Position numbers and translations under genes: made by a program
Assembly: GCF_963678635.1 (NCBI RefSeq)
Contig: NC_087065.1
Span: forward strand, 17,683,623-17,747,622
DNA length: 64,000 nt
Reading direction: 5' to 3'
From: Symsagittifera roscoffensis
Taxonomy: Eukaryota; Xenacoelomorpha; Acoela; Convolutidae
Notes under the pieces: generated by a model
Databases searched by the model: none
The model's input: only the letters and a program-made list of their open reading frames with translations
What the model was told of the DNA's origin: nothing
Shown here: positions 12,364 to 22,179 of the stretch, piece after piece
Position numbering within the stretch: the stretch's first letter is position 1
How the letters are laid out: each line of letters opens with the position of its first letter

Positions 12364-12678
12364 GTCACGCCGAATCCAAACTTTTGTTGGAGTAGTTTCG
12401 GCTACTTTTACTTAATTTTCTTCCTTTAATTCTCACCACTATTTTTTGTTTCTAATGTTTTTGTTGCTGTAGACCAAAACTCATTTCAGTCTTTCGGTCG
12501 ATATCTTCTTGGCGGAGGTTAGCATGTTTGAGTTCTCGACTCTTCCGAAGCGATATGTTTGACGCCATTTGGTGTCGACTAAGTTCAAGCCGACTATCAC
12601 GAGTTGATGTGACATGAGATTGGGTGATTGAGTGTTCAAACTTTATGTCCACTGTTTTCGTCGCTTTTTTATCGAGCT

Positions 12679-12875
12679 AGGCTCTTTTCCAGTCCCCCCT
12701 TTCAAATTCAATTTTAAAGGCTTATTTAACGTATGAATCATGAATTTTGGCGTGGTGAACAAATCGACAACTGTGAACAGATTTGTTCTTCATACGTTAC
12801 AGCGTAACATCACGCATTTAGCCGTAATAATACGTAAAACTAACATAAAACTCGGTATTTTGAAAGGGGGGAAAC
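12679..12875 (-). mobile_element. MITE family A, copy 2, right terminus shortened
   Basis: Opposite orientation to copy 1. The left end is ggctcttttccag; the right end stops at gggggaaac, lacking the last dozen bases of the terminal repeat, yet the 8-bp tcgagcta still flanks both sides (12671-12678 and 12876-12883). Confidence 0.85.
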
Positions 12876-13467
12876 TCGAGCTACATCAAAAAAGCTTCAG
12901 ACAAAATATTATCATGTTTCACTGTAATTCCTTCGAGCAAAGGTTTTTCTCAAAATTCTTTTCTAGTTTACTTCAGGCTTTTAGAACGCGATTTGTTTTC
13001 TCGATAAAATTGGTAAACTCACTTGTGGCTTCAAGGTAACTTTTTCGATGCTTGTAAAAGATGAGCCCATACCGATCCAAAAATTGAAACTGAGCGTCAG
13101 ACTACTCCTGATCAATAACAGGTACGAAACAATTAAGTGCGATGTTTTGATGAAAGGATCGAGCTTGGAAGTTTTGTGTTGCAAGCTTACTACTACTGCT
13201 TTACTAAGCAGATTACTGTAAAATGTAGATTTTTCAGTAAAACGGGTACCCTTTTTGGATAAAATTGCAATCTAACAAATTGCCGCGATAATCACAAGGC
13301 GTGACCCGCAGCCTCAAAAGCTGTCTTTGAGAGATTTTTTGGACGTTTTTAGGATTAAGTCGCCAATCCTAAGCAAGCTATTCATGACCAAACTGTCAAC
13401 TATATGATTTTTTGCACGATAACTTAACAGAGAAATTATTCACAAAATAGCATTTACTTAGAAAACT

Positions 13468-13875
13468 GTCTCTTTTCCAGTCCCCCCTTTCAAATTCAAC
13501 TTTGAAAAGTCTATTTAACGTTGTCACAATGCAATGAAATTTGACGAGGTGAACAAATCGACAATTCAGCTCTTTTCCAGTCCCCCCTTTCAAAATACCG
13601 AGTTTTATATTTGTTTTACGTGTTATCTCGGCTAAATGCGTGATTTTACGCTGTAAAGTATATCGAACAAATCTGTTCAGAATTGTCGATTTGTTCACCA
13701 CGCTTAATTTCATTGCATTGCGACAACGTTAAATATACTTTTCAAAATTGAATTTGAAAGGGGGAAACAGATTGTTCTTCATACTTTACAGCGTAAAATC
13801 ACGCATTTAGCCGTAATAACACGTAAAACAAATATAAAAATCGGTATTTTGAAAGGGGGAAACTGGAAAAGAGCC
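13468..13875. mobile_element. MITE family A, composite of copies 3 and 4 (one within the other)
   Basis: The outer copy runs 13468-13567 and resumes at 13769-13875, where it ends ctggaaaagagcc. Flanks agaaaact and aaaaaact match at 7 of 8 positions, a target duplication. The inner copy, 13568-13768, lies in opposite orientation and ends at gggggaaac like copy 2, without a clear duplication of its own, so it arrived by insertion plus deletion or by recombination between copies. Confidence 0.8.
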
Positions 13876-14217
13876 AAAAAACTTCAGCCATAATTACACG
13901 TAGGACGTCTGCGAACTTAAAAATAAGGGAGAAGTGCAAAAGAGCGGACATTGAAAAAATTACTTATGGAACACTTGTGATATGGAGTGGAAACGAACTG
14001 AATATATTAATGTGGGATTGAGAAACTTGCAAAAGAACAACATTCTGCATAGCTGTAATTAGGGGGAGGGTTCTCATGCTTGAAGGACCGAATGCTTGAA
14101 AAACTTCAACCAATCAAAATCGCTAAGCGTTTTCATTGGCTAATGCCTTCCTCACAAAATCGAAGTCAATTTTAACAAAAAATGTATTAAATCAGTGGAA
14201 ATTAATCAAAAAAAAAA

Positions 14218-14790
14218 CAGGGGCGGATCTAGGATTTTCTCGAGGGGGGGGGGCGGATTTTCAAAAAACTTTCCAAATTTTTGACGACTTTTTTTTTAGC
14301 TAAATTGATTTTTCGAGCTCTCCCAAAGCACTGTTTTACCCTAAACAATCTAAGCAAGCTATTCAAGACCGTTTTTGGGCACTTTTTGAATAATTTTGAC
14401 AAAAAAAATCGCGTTTTTTGGCTCTTTTCCAGTTCCCCCCCCTTTCAAATTCAATTTTGAAAAGTCTATTTAACGTTGTCACAATGCAATGAAATTTGGC
14501 GTGGTGAACAAATCGACAATTCTGAACAGATTTGTTCTTCATACTTTACAGCGTAATATCACGCATTTAGCCGTAATAACACGTAAAACAAATATAAAAC
14601 TCGTTAATTTGAAAGGGGGGAACTGGAAAAGAGCCGTTTTTTTGGCGCGCGCTCCCCTTCAAGGTTAGTATATATTGGCGCCACAGGCGCCTTTAGAAAA
14701 ATTTTAGGGTCGATCTGCCAAAAATGGGTAGAAAATTTTAAGGTCGGTCCGCCCAACGCCCCCCCCCCCCCCCCCTTAAATCCGCCCCTG
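14218..14790. mobile_element. hAT-like MITE, best copy (TIR CAGGGGCGGAT), with a family A MITE nested in it
   Basis: The left end is caggggcggatctaggattt and the right end ttaaatccgcccctg. The right flank atcaaaaa matches the left flank if its A-run has lengthened, suggesting an 8-bp target duplication. The CAGGGGCGG-type terminus is usual for hAT elements. The interior has a poly-G tract near 14245, the ggcgcgcgctcccc block and a long C-run at 14761-14775. A family A MITE occupies 14420-14635. No transposase is present. Confidence 0.75.
14420..14635 (-). mobile_element. MITE family A, copy 5, nested in the hAT-like MITE
   Basis: Intact termini ggctcttttccag and ctggaaaagagcc. The flanks are T-runs preceded by cg or g, consistent with an 8-bp cgtttttt duplication at the interrupted acgcgatttttt block of the host MITE. 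It is therefore younger than its host element. Confidence 0.8.
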
Positions 14791-15096
14791 ATCAAAAATA
14801 TTACAAATTGCGGGCTACAACCGCAATACTATTCAGATAATCATCAAGATTAAGGCGGTCAAAATCATAAGAATTTTTCAGTCTTGAAAACTCATCTGCT
14901 TATTATCTAATCGGTCAATATTAACACTAATGGCCTGGATTTATTTTCTTACTTTGAGATTTTGCGATTTACTTTGAGATTTTGAATACTCAATTCTGAT
15001 TGGCTGAAAGTAAGCTAAAATTAATTTCAAGCATTCGGTCCTTCTAGCACGAGGAATGCCACCGTAATTAGCATGATTGAAATTTATTCAAAACGA

Positions 15097-15313
15097 GGTC
15101 TCTTTTTCACTCCCTCCCCCACATTCGATTTTTTCTTAGTTGTATTACGTGTCATTATGGCTCAATGAGTGAGGTAAAGATGGAAGATATGGAGAACAAA
15201 TGTATTTACAATTGTTAAAATGCTCACCATGCAAAGTTTCATTACCTTGTGAAATTGTTGAGATAACTTTTCAAAACTTATATTCAAAGGTGGGTGGAAA
15301 GCGGAAAAGAGCC
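15097..15313 (+). mobile_element. MITE family A, copy 6, diverged
   Basis: Recognisable inverted ends (ggtctctttttcac and gcggaaaagagcc) and the same internal order, with much divergence. Flanks caaaacga and caaaataa match at 6 of 8 positions if the final C is counted in the duplication. Confidence 0.65.
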
Positions 15314-15368
15314 AAAATAATGAAACTTCAAAGTGGTGTTAGGCGTTGATGTCCATAGAAGAGAAATG

Positions 15369-15569
15369 GGCTCTTTTTCCTTCCCCCCCCACCTGCAAAC
15401 TTTTACATACAAATTTATTGATCACGTTGTCCGATTGTTATGAAAATTTACATACAGACTAATAAGGCCACGACAAACATATTTGGTCTTCATAATTAAC
15501 CTCGTAAAACCACTCGTTACACTAATATATTGAAGCTCGTGTGAGGTGGGGGGAAAAGGAAAAAGAGCC
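15369..15569 (+). mobile_element. MITE family A, copy 7, subfamily with a different interior
   Basis: A 201-bp element with ends ggctctttttccttccccc and ggggaaaaggaaaaagagcc, flanked by the perfect 8-bp duplication gagaaatg (15361-15368 and 15570-15577). The interior differs from copies 1-5, so it is a sister subfamily sharing termini. Confidence 0.85.
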
Positions 15570-15748
15570 GAGAAATGCTTATCATAATATTTCATGTATG
15601 GCGTCCATGGAAAAATTGCTGATTATTCAATTTTCATACAATTTTCAAGAACATTTTTTAGTCGATTTGACTCTCTTGCAACTTTCTGGTCATTGAAAAC
15701 ACTTTGATGAAAAAATGCTTAGCATACACTTTTCATGGATGAAAACTG

Positions 15749-15960
15749 GGCTCTTTTCCAGTCCCCACATTCAAATTGAAATTTGAATAGCTTTTTAAAC
15801 GATGTCATAATGCAATGAAATTTGGCGTGGCGAACAAATCGACAACTGTGAACAGATTTCTTCTTCATACTTTATAGCGTAACATCACGCATTTAGCTGT
15901 GATAACACGTAAAACAAACATAAAATTCGGTATTTTGAAAGAGGGAAACTGGAAAGAGCC
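15749..15960 (-). mobile_element. MITE family A, copy 8
   Basis: Ends ggctcttttccag and ctggaaagagcc, flanked by gaaaactg and gaaaattg, a 7 of 8 match. Confidence 0.85.
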
Positions 15961-16330
15961 GAAAATTGTATGATAAGCATATTGTTAAAGAATAAAAGTT
16001 TCAAGAAATATAAAGAACGTGTTTGGGTAATTTCAAATGAGCTTAATGTAAGTTTTCAATGATAGAGAGCATTTTGACTCTCAGGAACATGATTTTAGCT
16101 TTGGTCGATAAAATAGTATGAAATAGTATCATAAGCATTTTTGTCAACCCGGGAAGGTAACAATTTTCACGCTGTCAAACCGGGTGCTTCCCCTTTTTGT
16201 GAGTTGTTTATATGCACAGCTTCCCCCAGCATATTAACAAAAATATAGACTCCAATCAATGATTTCGAAATTTGGGGTTCTTTAATTAACAATTAAACTG
16301 GGCGGCGGGGGGGGGGGGTTATAAGACCAG

Positions 16331-16340
16331 CTGAACCTAC
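16331..16340 (-). promoter_or_regulatory. Splice donor of lectin exon 1
   Basis: On the minus strand the exon ends GCAAGAAATG and continues GTAGGTTCAG, a good 5' splice site. It leaves two bases, TG, which join G 4901 of exon 2 to give a Trp codon. Confidence 0.7.
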
Positions 16341-16504
16341 CATTTCTTGCAGTAATCTTGAGCCTCAAACAAGGTAGCTAGGGTTTGTTTTGAGAGGTGG
16401 TAGCACACTTCATCAATCTGATGGTAACTATACCGACACGAGGCATGAATTATTGGAAAGACACATGCAACAACAACGAGTAAAATAGCTGCAGAAAAAT
16501 TCAT
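16341..16504 (-). CDS. C-type lectin gene, exon 1 (signal peptide and start of the lectin domain)
   Basis: Starts at ATG 16504. Residues 1-21 (MNFSAAILLVVVACVFPIIH, then A) form a clear secretion signal. Then come SCR, EVCYHL and TLFEAQDYCKKW. The first two cysteines fit the extra N-terminal disulfide of long-form C-type lectin domains, and the EAQ-x-x-C helix carries the first conserved domain cysteine. With exons 2 and 3 the protein is about 182 residues, a usual size for a secreted single-domain lectin, and all six expected cysteines are present. Such proteins commonly act in innate recognition or mucus; the actual ligand is unknown. The exon is 164 bp and only 54 complete codons, so easily missed. 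The first intron is about 11.4 kb. No paralogue was seen in the window. Confidence 0.75.
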
Positions 16505-16528
16505 CTTTAGCCAGAGTTTAAGAATGGA

Positions 16529-16538
16529 GTTATAAATT
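16529..16538 (-). promoter_or_regulatory. TATA-like sequence upstream of the lectin start codon
   Basis: On the minus strand caatttataactcc lies 25-35 bases upstream of the ATG. If used as a TATA box the leader would be almost absent, so this may be coincidental. Confidence 0.2.
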
Positions 16539-16764
16539 GGAAGTAATTTCAGACTGAAAGCTGAAATTAAAGACCACTAATTTGCACAAAAAAAATAATC
16601 CGTTTTCTTCGAAAGTCGGAAAAAAACTTGGACGTATTTTTTAATGGAAAATTGATAGTAACACACGCTAATTTGCAAGAAAATAAGGAAATGAATTGCC
16701 GCATTTTCTTATTTCTGGTAATTGTTTTAAAAGATTTGGTTCTTCTTCTTTTGGCAAAAGTTTT

Positions 16765-16967
16765 GGCTCTTTCTCCTTTTTTCCCCCATCTCACACTACC
16801 ATCAATTTTATGGTGTAACGAGCGGTTTTAGAAGGTTGAATATGAAGACCGAATATGTTTAGCACATTTTAGTTAGTCCGCAAGTCAATTTTCATAACGA
16901 TCGGACAATGTGAACAGTAACTTTACTAGTAAAAAAAAATGCAGTTGGGGGGAAAATGAAAAGAGCC
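16765..16967 (+). mobile_element. MITE family A, copy 9, diverged
   Basis: Ends ggctctttctccttttttcc and ggggggaaaatgaaaagagcc, closest in interior to copy 7. No convincing target duplication was seen. Confidence 0.65.
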
Positions 16968-17114
16968 AAATTGAAAAAAAAATGGACGCTACCGAACCCA
17001 ACAACTGACATATGACTAGATCGATTATAAGGCCTTGTTTTTTCAAATTTAAATTTTCTCAAACTGCAAAAACATCCATTCCCGCCCCTCAACGCGTTTG
17101 AAATAGTATGAAAC

Positions 17115-17520
17115 CCTCAAATCGTCCCCCCCCCCCCCCCCAAACGTTTGGTTCTTTGCCACCTTACCCATTCCCTCAGTGTTTGACCCTTTGCCACCTT
17201 ACCACCCCTAACAATTGTCCCTCTCTACTTTACCACGCTAACCCCCAGAAAAAGAACCAACCACCCACCCCTTTACCAAGAGAGCTAATCGCACCCTCCC
17301 GCTCCTCAACGTTTGGATCTTTGCCACCTTATCCTCCTTCCCCGACATTGGCCCATTTTACACCTAACCACCCTCCCCCCAACAATTGTCCTTAATGTAT
17401 GTCTTTACCCCCGCAATTCCCACCAAAATAACTAACCACCCCACCTCCCCACACAAACACACACACAAACACACAAGAACCACACAAGAACCAACCACCC
17501 CTCCCCCTACCAGCAGAATT
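17115..17520. repeat. Strongly pyrimidine-rich low-complexity tract
   Basis: The plus strand is C- and CT-rich, beginning with a run of about 16 C. A unit around aacgtttggttctttgccac recurs at 17143, 17180 and 17310 in degraded form, and the tract ends in CA-rich repeats (17440-17500). Frames across it follow the base bias and are not credible genes. Confidence 0.8.
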
Positions 17521-18360
17521 AGCCCCAAATTTCTAAGCAAATTAAGACATGGTTGAAAGCAACTAAATTTTGAGTGCGGATCAGACAAGAAGGTACACTT
17601 GTGAACCCTCAAACACAATTTTTATTTTGTAGGAAAAACACCTTGCTTCTTTTTGAAAAAGATGCCGCTACCAAAACCAACAACAAAAATATGACTAGAT
17701 CAAATTTTATACTGAATTGGGATTTGAAAAATTATTTTAAAATTTTACAAAAAAATTGTTTGAAAACTAATCAACGAATCAAGAACGCATGCTTTTATAA
17801 AGCTCTAACAACAAAATATTTTAAAATAAAAAACAAAAAAAGAAATTTGGTTTGGCAAAATGAACTACATCAGCAAATCAATCCTCAATTGACTACTAAA
17901 GATTTTTGTTAGCATATATGAAGGACGCGAAAATTTTTTTCGAAACCCAAAATTTCACATCCGAGTATATTTTGTTTTTCGGTCTTTCAACCATCTGCAC
18001 AAATGATGTTGATCCAGATTTACGTTTTAACTTTTTGTACTACCATCCCTTGTATAAAATGAAGAGAAGTTAATCCATTTTTTTTTTTTGGAAAAAAATA
18101 GAAAAATTGAAAGTTTTTCGAGTATTTGTTTCGAAGTCTGAAACAGTTTCACTCACAGCAAAATATAAAATTAGGATTCGTCAAAAGCACGCTCTACAAA
18201 AAATATAGCCATTTAAAGCATCAATTTTAAATAAAAAATCATTGTTTTTTTCCTTCAGCTCGAAAAAATTTTGCGTTGTCTTATAGAATCAATTTGTTTT
18301 GATCATGCTCCTAATTTCATTTTTTTGGCTGTAACAAAGAAATTTTGAGATGGTTATCTT
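17520..18360. other. AT-rich spacer
   Basis: No supported feature. The frame at 17574-17912 is Lys- and Asn-rich as expected of AT-rich non-coding DNA, with no recognisable domain. Confidence 0.5.
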
Positions 18361-18364
18361 GTTA

Positions 18365-18520
18365 GATTTTCGCAAGATAGCCTCCCTCCTCTACGATTCT
18401 TTCAAGATAACCTCAATCTTCCAAGATTTTGTAAGACAACCTCCATCTTGTAATATCTCGCAAGATAGCCCTCACTTGCAAGAAATTTTTAAGATCTTGC
18501 AAGATAAACTCCCTTTATTG
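18365..18520. repeat. Short degenerate tandem repeat (caagata-cctc unit)
   Basis: Four or so irregular copies of a unit containing gcaagataacctccatcttg. The unit is partly self-complementary (cttgcaag). Confidence 0.6.
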
Positions 18521-19185
18521 ACTAGGATGCCTTGTGAGCCATTCATATGTTATTTTACTGTGAGTTTTTCATCCTGAAATTAGAAACCAGCGCAATGAAA
18601 GTTTCAACATCTGCAATGGAGCGATTACAGACTAGCAAGCAAACAAGGACGAAACTTTTTACTGTTGAAATAATATACAACAAAATTTTAGATGGTAAAT
18701 CAAGTTATTGAGTTTCTATTATTTTTTTAAAAAGCAAACTCAAGTCATCTCGACTAAAAATGGTCAGATAAATTATCTTCAGCATTTCAAACTCCTATAT
18801 ATTTTTTCATTATAAAAACTGTAGCAGACAATTACATAAGCCCTATTCATTTAAGATTGACTGTGCCATTGAAAATCTTTGTCGGCATTAAAGTTTTGAG
18901 CAGCATTTTTTTGCGGTCAAGCTTTGTTATTTCTGATTCAATCTGTTTCAATATGCCATGAGCAGAAAACTGATCCGAACACTGAAATTGAAGATGCAAT
19001 TCGCATTAAGATGTATTTTCTCATGCAAATTCAAAAAAATAACAAGACTGCTAGTATCAAGGCAAAGTCCTGAATGTTCCGACTGTTTTTAAAGATTTAT
19101 TAAGCAGTAATAACATAAATATCGTTTATAAATTAAACGAAAAAAAATGAAAAAAAAAATTTCTAAAATTTGAAATTTTTTCCAT
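18520..19185. other. AT-rich spacer
   Basis: No feature recognised. Confidence 0.5.
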
Positions 19186-19189
19186 GAAA

Positions 19190-19575
19190 ATCACCCCCAC
19201 ACACGCCATATAAACTACAAAAGATTTCGCTCCTTGTAACAAATCAATTACGGCAAATACGTTTCTTTCAACCAGTTTGGAACGATTTCTAAGACGGATT
19301 AATTCTCCGCTTACACGTTAGTAGCGCGAAATATACCGCGCATTAATTGTCCCAAATTAGCCAAAATGGTAATCTTTAAACCCTCATAACTTTACGAAAA
19401 ATGATCACAGGTGAAATATTGTTTCAAGTTTAAGCTCAGGACAACAATATTTTTTGAATGATATAAGAAAATTCCGTCAAAAATGGCTAGTTAAAAAGTC
19501 GAAATTTGTCTGAAGAAAAAAAAACCCACCCCGAGCACAAATATTCCGTTACTTTCGTATTGAAAGTCGGAACAA
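19190..19575 (-). repeat. Dispersed repeat, copy 2 (inverted relative to 3096-3400)
   Basis: The reverse complement aligns with 3096-3400 over most of its length, including gaatatttgtgctc, ttcgactttttaa and ccaatttgggacaattaa blocks. Diverged, with indels. Confidence 0.8.
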
Positions 19576-19579
19576 CAAG

Positions 19580-21330
19580 GCGAAGTCCAGTGCTATATCA
19601 TATCCAATCGATTTAGTTATGATTCGATCCATACGTAGAAAAATTATGTTAGTTAAATGTTTCTCTTTCAAACCGTTATAAACTTTTGCTTTGGAGACGA
19701 GTTAAGCATGAGGAGTAACTTTTTATATTGATTTAATTAAGCCTGTGAAATTTGCTAAAACTTCAATTTAATCACGGTTCGCAAAAAAAACGATTTTTTT
19801 TTCAAACTGTTCAGTTCTTCCCTAAACGTTTAAAAAATAAGAAATCTCGGAAAAAGTTATGTAGAAAACATTTTTTTAAAAGCGAGAAGCTCTATGAATA
19901 ATATTGGATATCAACTTGGCATGAACTTCATGTAGAAGATAAACTACAGCTAAATATTGCATCGAGAAAATTTTGTTACACATATCGAAGCACGAAATAT
20001 CAAGTTATGAACAAATTCCGAGATGCAAAGCAAATTGTTGCTTATCCGCATGTGTAAATCCTTAGATTTGAAAAAAAAATTCGCCAACACGTAGTTATTA
20101 CTTTTTTATTCATTTATTTGATTGTTGTAATAAAGCACGGGTAACAAATTGCATAGCTGCGTTTTTTTCAAAAACAGCACAAAAACTGAACGCATGCGTT
20201 GTAGTTGATTAGAGTAATTATTGACCTTTTTGTGCACACTCAAATATTGCCCGGTTTGTAAATTGTGTTATAGTCTTGCTCAATTGCTTCAAAGTTTCAT
20301 TACTGTTTGTAAGTTTTATTACTGTAAGTAATTACTGTAAGTCTTAGTACGTTTTTGCTAGAAAGTATATAGTAGATAAGCAACAGCTTCACTAGTGGAC
20401 AAAATTAAACGCAGCTTTTCGGTAGTAACTCTCTTAAATGCTTCATTTCGAGAACCATTTTGGACAAAATTTATTCAGAATTTCACCAACAATTTTTTCT
20501 AGCTTAAAATTCCAGTTTTCACCATTTGTCATGAGGTTTCTATGGGAGTGAACATTTTTTTGAATTAGCGGAGAAGTAAAAACTGATGATGCGTTTAAAC
20601 GAGTAAAATTCATTGTTTTATGTGATGACTTTCCTAAGCTCTGTTGTTTCTTATAATTTCACACCTTTGGAAAAACCTATTACAAATGGTGAAAACTGGC
20701 AACTTCAGACCTGGAAAAACCTGGCAACTTCAGACCTGTGTACAATAGAGGGCAAAATTAAACGCAGGCTTACCTTTTGACTTTCTGAATTGCATGTTTT
20801 TAAGGACTATTTTCGACATCATTTACATCCAGAATAAAACCAAATTTTCACATCGACCAAGCAGAGCAGAGCAAGTTGTATCCGAATTTGGTTTATAGGA
20901 CTGTTCTTTCAAGGTTTTAAGACTTTTTTGGGTCCAAAAAAGGCTGTTTTGAAAATCTGGAGAAGCTTTTTCAGCGGAATGAACTCTTTCTCGAATGAAA
21001 AAATTAGGAATAGTTGTTTTCACGTTCTGAGTACCTTTTTTCTAAAGCAATGCAATATATACAGCAATTGAGAATGAAATTGTTTTTTAAACTTTCGCCT
21101 GTTGCGCAAATCAAAATGGTAAAATAAAATTTTTTCAGTAATTTGGAAAAGAAAACCCCGCCCCTCGAAAAATATTTTGATCCAATTCTAGATATTTGCA
21201 TAATTGGTCTCTTCCTCTCCATGCAAAACTTTGCTGAAATTAAAATTTTGTCGAAAATTGGTCTAGAAAATGGTTATTTTAAAGACTAAAACCTATGATT
21301 TTGTTTGGTTTTGCTCAGTAGTGTTTTGAA
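19580..21330. other. AT-rich spacer with small repeats
   Basis: A short repeat reading acaaaattaaacgcag occurs at about 20399 and 20755, and a 30-base tandem (ctggcaacttcagacctg) at 20697-20740. No coding exon recognised. Confidence 0.5.
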
Positions 21331-21332
21331 GT

Positions 21333-21362
21333 ATGAGTTTGGAAAGTGCGTTTGAAGTTTGA
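21333..21362 (+). other. Upstream micro-ORF, nine codons
   Basis: ATG at 21333 opens MSLESAFEV and stops at TGA 21360-21362, four bases before the start codon of the next frame. If the transcript begins upstream, it could dampen translation of the main frame. Confidence 0.35.
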
Positions 21363-21365
21363 AGT

Positions 21366-21791
21366 ATGCGTTTTGCGGTGGTTTTCATACTGTTTATCTT
21401 ACAATCACAAACTTTCATTTGCTCGCCTGGTTATAACTACAACTATTGGACGCAATGTGAGGTGACAATTGATTTCTGCGAGGGGAGCGATCTGCTAATC
21501 AGATACTGTGATGTGTGTTATATACCCCCAAAAATTAGATGGGATGCTGGATCGAGACCCGACTTGACTGTTTTTCGCAGTTTCCAAGCCATACACAGCC
21601 ATAACAACCAAAGTACCTGGGCCGAAGAGGGCCCTAAAGTTGCTGCGTCTGAAGATGCGATATTGGACGGTCAAGTTTTACCCTCGCTGACAACGGGATT
21701 ATTACTTATAGTCGGTATCAATTTCATGATGAATAGAAAAAACGGACTTACAAAACAAAAAACTTTCGAAATTTTTGTCGAAACTTTTTAA
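21366..21791 (+). CDS. Candidate first exon of a membrane protein gene (signal peptide, Cys-rich ectodomain)
   Basis: Starts at ATG 21366. Residues 1-17 (MRFAVVFILFILQSQTF) are a secretion signal. A cysteine-rich stretch follows (CEVTIDFCEG, then YCDVCY), then a hydrophilic region and a hydrophobic segment near residues 104-120 (VLPSLTTGLLLIVG). The DNA is GC-rich and codon-like up to about 21715 and AT-rich after that, so the open frame to 21791 probably overruns the exon. A GTATCA at 21715 is one possible donor, but its phase does not match the best acceptor at 22179, so the junction or a small middle exon is unresolved. Orientation, spacing and topology suggest it belongs with the large exon at 22180-23733. 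Family not recognised. Confidence 0.5.
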   Translation: MRFAVVFILFILQSQTFICSPGYNYNYWTQCEVTIDFCEGSDLLIRYCDVCYIPPKIRWDAGSRPDLTVFRSFQAIHSHNNQSTWAEEGPKVAASEDAILDGQVLPSLTTGLLLIVGINFMMNRKNGLTKQKTFEIFVETF

Positions 21792-22179
21792 ACAGACTGA
21801 AAACTTTTTTAAACGCTATGAAAACGTCAAAAAATTGTTAATCACATGCTCCTCCCGCCCTATATCTTTAAATATTCTCCCGATTCCAGTCATAAATGAT
21901 ATAAATTTTTTGTTTCGAGAGTTTTTCTTTTCCGCATTTTCATTAACTCAAGCAAACTTCAGGCGTGATATAGAACTTAAAATAAAAAAATACTATTTTT
22001 TCTGATTTTTTTAGTACCGTTACATCAAATCACATCAGGCATAAGATCAATTCTGCAATAATTTTGCCATTATAAAACTGTATAGCGGTTTTGATCAAAA
22101 TGGAACACATTCTGATCATAAGATTCCTTGCTTTTTTTGTTGATTTTTTATAGTCATTCCAGCATGAAAATTCTTTTAG

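Noticed and set aside
17108-17618. Pro-rich plus-strand frame and its Gly- and Val-rich shadow
   Set aside because: Direct products of the pyrimidine-rich tract, not genes.
17574-17912. A 112-residue Lys- and Asn-rich frame
   Set aside because: Composition is that of AT-rich non-coding DNA, with no domain and no GC rise.
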